45,972 bases of DNA, taken from positions 1 through 45,972 of the forward strand of contig CAMLMR010000005.1 of NCBI GenBank assembly GCA_946481335.1, read 5' to 3'. Shown piece after piece: positions 44,410-45,972 of the stretch; position 1 is the first letter of the stretch, and every line of letters begins with the position of its first letter. The position numbers and the translations under genes were made by a program. The notes under the pieces are model-generated. The model ran no database searches. It was not told the DNA's origin and was given only the letters and a program-made list of their open reading frames with translations. This stretch comes from an uncultured Lactobacillus sp. GTDB lineage: Bacteria > Bacillota > Bacilli > Lactobacillales > Lactobacillaceae.

Positions 44410-44430
44410 CTATAATCGTTATCATTATAG
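44410..44430. promoter_or_regulatory. Fur/PerR-like dyad upstream of msrBA
   Basis: CTATAAT (44410-44416) and ATTATAG (44424-44430) form a perfect inverted repeat around CGTTATC. The repeat resembles Fur-family operators; against the Fur-box consensus I count 14 of 19 matches. TATAAT (44411-44416) could itself be a -10 box. The regulator is inferred only. Confidence 0.45.
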
Positions 44431-44443
44431 TTATGTCGTGTAC

Positions 44444-44466
44444 GATATATCTCTGCCAGATATGTC
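44444..44466 (+). promoter_or_regulatory. Hairpin in the msrB leader
   Basis: GATATATCT (44444-44452) and AGATATGTC (44458-44466) pair at 8 of 9 positions plus one G-U, loop of 5. It lies 10 bases before the AAAAGGAG of msrB. Confidence 0.4.
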
Positions 44467-44494
44467 AGATCAAGCAAAAGGAGCTGTGACGATT

Positions 44495-44932
44495 ATGAAA
44501 AAATACAGTGAAGAAGAATTGAGAAGTAGATTAACTGACGAACAATACGAAGTTACTCAAAATGCCGGTACAGAAATGCCATTCTCAAATGAATATGATA
44601 ACTTTTTTGAAGATGGTTTATACGTTGATATTGTATCAGGTGAACCTTTATTCACTTCAAAAGATAAATACAACTCTGGATGTGGTTGGCCTGCATTTAC
44701 AAAGCCAATTGAACAAAGCAGCATTAAGAGTAATTTAGATACCTCACATGGTATGGTTAGAAACGAAGTAAGAAGTAGCGAAGCTAACTCACACTTAGGA
44801 CACGTTTTTCCAGATGGACCTAAAGACAAGGGTGGATTAAGATACTGCATTAACTCAGCATCATTAAAATTCATTCCAGTTGATAAGCTAGAAGAAGAAG
44901 GCTACGGCCAATACGTTGCAGAATTCAAATAG
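44495..44932 (+). CDS. msrB: Peptide-methionine (R)-S-oxide reductase MsrB
   Basis: 145 residues from the ATG at 44495 (AAAAGGAG at 44476-44483); a longer frame upstream runs through regulatory DNA. Motifs: CGWPAF (Cys63), GHVFPDG and the catalytic Cys118 in RYCIN. The zinc-binding CxxC pairs of many MsrB proteins are missing, so it is the zinc-free form. It reduces the R isomer of methionine sulfoxide. It is followed by msrA after 17 bases. Confidence 0.94.
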   Translation: MKKYSEEELRSRLTDEQYEVTQNAGTEMPFSNEYDNFFEDGLYVDIVSGEPLFTSKDKYNSGCGWPAFTKPIEQSSIKSNLDTSHGMVRNEVRSSEANSHLGHVFPDGPKDKGGLRYCINSASLKFIPVDKLEEEGYGQYVAEFK

Positions 44933-44949
44933 GAAGGGAGATTTGTTTT

Positions 44950-45471
44950 ATGAGTAAAGATACAGCTATTTTCGCAGGAGGATGTTTCTGGTGCATGGTA
45001 GAACCATTCGACCAACAACCAGGAATTGACAGTGTTATTTCAGGTTACACAGGGGGACATGTTGCTAACCCAACATACGAACAAGTATGTAGTCATACAA
45101 CTGGTCATACCGAAGCAGTTGAAATTACATTTGATCCTGAAGTGATTTCATACAAGGATTTAGTCGAAATTTACTGGAGACAAACAGATCCAACTGATGC
45201 TTCTGGTCAATTCCAAGACAGAGGTGACAGTTACCGTCCTGTTATCTTCGTTAACAGTGAAGAACAAAGAAAAGTTGCCGAAGAATCAAAGAAGCAACTA
45301 GCTGAAAGTGGCATGTTTGATGAACCAATCGTTACATCAATCGAAGATGCTAAACCATTCTATCCAGCTGAAGACTATCACCAAGATTTCTACAAGAAGA
45401 ACCCATTAAGAGCTCAAATTGAAGAATTAGGTGGCCGTCAACAATTCAAGGATACAAAGTGGGCTAAATAG
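44950..45471 (+). CDS. msrA: Peptide-methionine (S)-S-oxide reductase MsrA
   Basis: 173 residues. The active site GCFWC (Cys12, second Cys15) is followed by [16 protein letters not shown] and a EITFDP motif. It reduces the S isomer of methionine sulfoxide with thioredoxin. GAAGGGAG precedes the ATG. It shares the msrB transcript and ends at a strong terminator. The thioredoxin-like ytpP elsewhere in the window could be one electron source, which is inference. Confidence 0.95.
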   Translation: MSKDTAIFAGGCFWCMVEPFDQQPGIDSVISGYTGGHVANPTYEQVCSHTTGHTEAVEITFDPEVISYKDLVEIYWRQTDPTDASGQFQDRGDSYRPVIFVNSEEQRKVAEESKKQLAESGMFDEPIVTSIEDAKPFYPAEDYHQDFYKKNPLRAQIEELGGRQQFKDTKWAK

Positions 45472-45483
45472 TTAACCAAATTG

Positions 45484-45518
45484 AAAAGGTTCCTAGCAAA
45501 CGCTAGGAGCCTTTTTTT
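45484..45518. terminator. Terminator after msrA
   Basis: AAAAGGTTCCTAGC (45484-45497) pairs with GCTAGGAGCCTTTT (from 45502), one G-U pair, then more T residues. The convergent gene begins inside the T-run, so it can serve both sides. Confidence 0.93.
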
Positions 45519-45972
45519 AATACTTATGTCTAAAATAGTGACGACGTGAATGGTATTGTTGATGTTCGTATGTTTTCTTATATTCTTTTCGATACTTTCT
45601 TTGATAATGTTTCTTTAGTTCATGGTGAACGACACCAGCAATAACAGCATCTCTTACATAGTGATGCTTTCTGTATGAGCTGCGATGGTTATTAAAGTTA
45701 GGTGCATTTTCAGGTGTAGGAATTTTAATATCATTATTTACTTTTGATCTACCATTGGAATAGTTAAATTCTACACCAGGTTGAACGTTGAAAATGTAAA
45801 CATTAAAATTCAATTTTCCATCCGTTGAAATAGCTTGCATATGAACACCACGTGCCATCAACTCATTACCTCTAAAGATTGGAGTAACTTGAAAAATAAC
45901 TTTTTTGTCGTTTCTAAGAGCTTCTCTTACTTGTGATTCGTAAATGGTTTGTAGTTTTTGATTACTGAATGC
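45517..45972 (-). CDS. Partial DNA/RNA non-specific endonuclease-like protein, 3' part only
   Basis: The frame is open to the window edge (45972), giving 151 residues; the N-terminus and active site lie outside. The visible N-terminal part (AFSNQKLQTIYESQ, FRGNELMARGVHMQAIS, FNVYIFNVQPG, FNYSNGRS) resembles the C-terminal part of EndA-type nucleases of lactobacilli. The last 70 residues are rich in His, Arg, Lys and Tyr (RHYFRHKY end), with a short hydrophobic block VRDAVIAGVV. Family members are exported or surface nucleases. The assignment by memory of the family is moderate; the missing catalytic His cannot be checked here. Confidence 0.6.
   Translation of the reverse strand, partial: AFSNQKLQTIYESQVREALRNDKKVIFQVTPIFRGNELMARGVHMQAISTDGKLNFNVYIFNVQPGVEFNYSNGRSKVNNDIKIPTPENAPNFNNHRSSYRKHHYVRDAVIAGVVHHELKKHYQRKYRKEYKKTYEHQQYHSRRHYFRHKY

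Noticed and set aside
44387-44494. N-terminal extension of msrB by 36 residues
   Set aside because: It would begin without a ribosome site, runs through the Fur-like dyad and hairpin, and MsrB proteins start at MKKYSEEEL-like positions.
1-45972. CRISPR arrays, tRNA or rRNA genes, transposons, phage genes, attachment sites
   Set aside because: I looked for tandem spaced repeats, cloverleaf ends with CCA, transposase motifs and integrase motifs and saw none. All gene content is core, with conserved order.

Overview
The window is a gene-dense, AT-rich stretch of a low-GC Gram-positive chromosome, almost certainly from a member of the Lactobacillaceae. Gene order (hit/ecsAB, polA-mutM-coaE-nrdR-dnaB-dnaI, infC-rpmI-rplT, yqeG to yceD-rpmF, parE-parC) follows the Bacillus/lactobacilli pattern. 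Sporulation and respiration genes are absent, Shine-Dalgarno sites are strong, and a thrS T-box and an IF3-type leader are present. Heavy use of TTA/CTA leucine codons fits an AT-rich lineage; genus and species cannot be fixed by eye. I see no tRNA, rRNA, insertion sequence, prophage or CRISPR array. This is core genome, and the most interesting signals are regulatory or concern gene starts rather than an unknown multigene system.

Layout. 1-9.8 kb: a class A penicillin-binding protein, the YhaO/YhaN nuclease-ATPase pair, and a minus-strand block (HIT protein, YtxH-like protein, PrsA foldase) divergent from the EcsAB transporter. 9.8-16.7 kb: TrmB, a small hidden minus-strand PepSY-like gene, a thioredoxin, YtpR, the DNA translocase SftA, MurC and a Bax-inhibitor-1 family membrane protein. 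16.7-23.7 kb: a replication and repair cluster (polA, mutM, coaE, nrdR, dnaB, dnaI). 23.7-27.3 kb: thrS behind a threonine T-box, then infC-rpmI-rplT behind an attenuator leader. 27.4-33.8 kb: a ribosome-biogenesis and NAD cluster (yqeG, yqeH, yhbY, nadD, yqeK, rsfS, a methyltransferase, tmcAL, yceD, rpmF). 33.8-36.9 kb: an ArlRS/CsrRS-type two-component system convergent with plsY. 37-41.5 kb: topoisomerase IV (parE, parC). 41.6-46 kb: a LysR regulator with Mn-dependent pyrophosphatase, the NAD-precursor transporter PnuC behind a probable NAD+-II riboswitch, msrB-msrA, and the 3' part of a minus-strand nuclease-like gene cut by the window edge.

Themes. Several genes meet at shared functions: envelope growth (PBP1A, MurC, PlsY, PrsA, ArlRS), chromosome maintenance (PolA, DnaB/DnaI, SftA, Topo IV, YhaNO), translation and ribosome assembly, and NAD metabolism (NadD and PnuC). 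Non-AUG starts are common: TTG for yhaO, yhbY, rpmF and plsY; GTG for ecsA, trmB and parC; and ATT or ATA for infC. The small PepSY-like gene has no ATG, GTG or TTG start at all. Annotations rest on reading motifs by eye; no database search was run.
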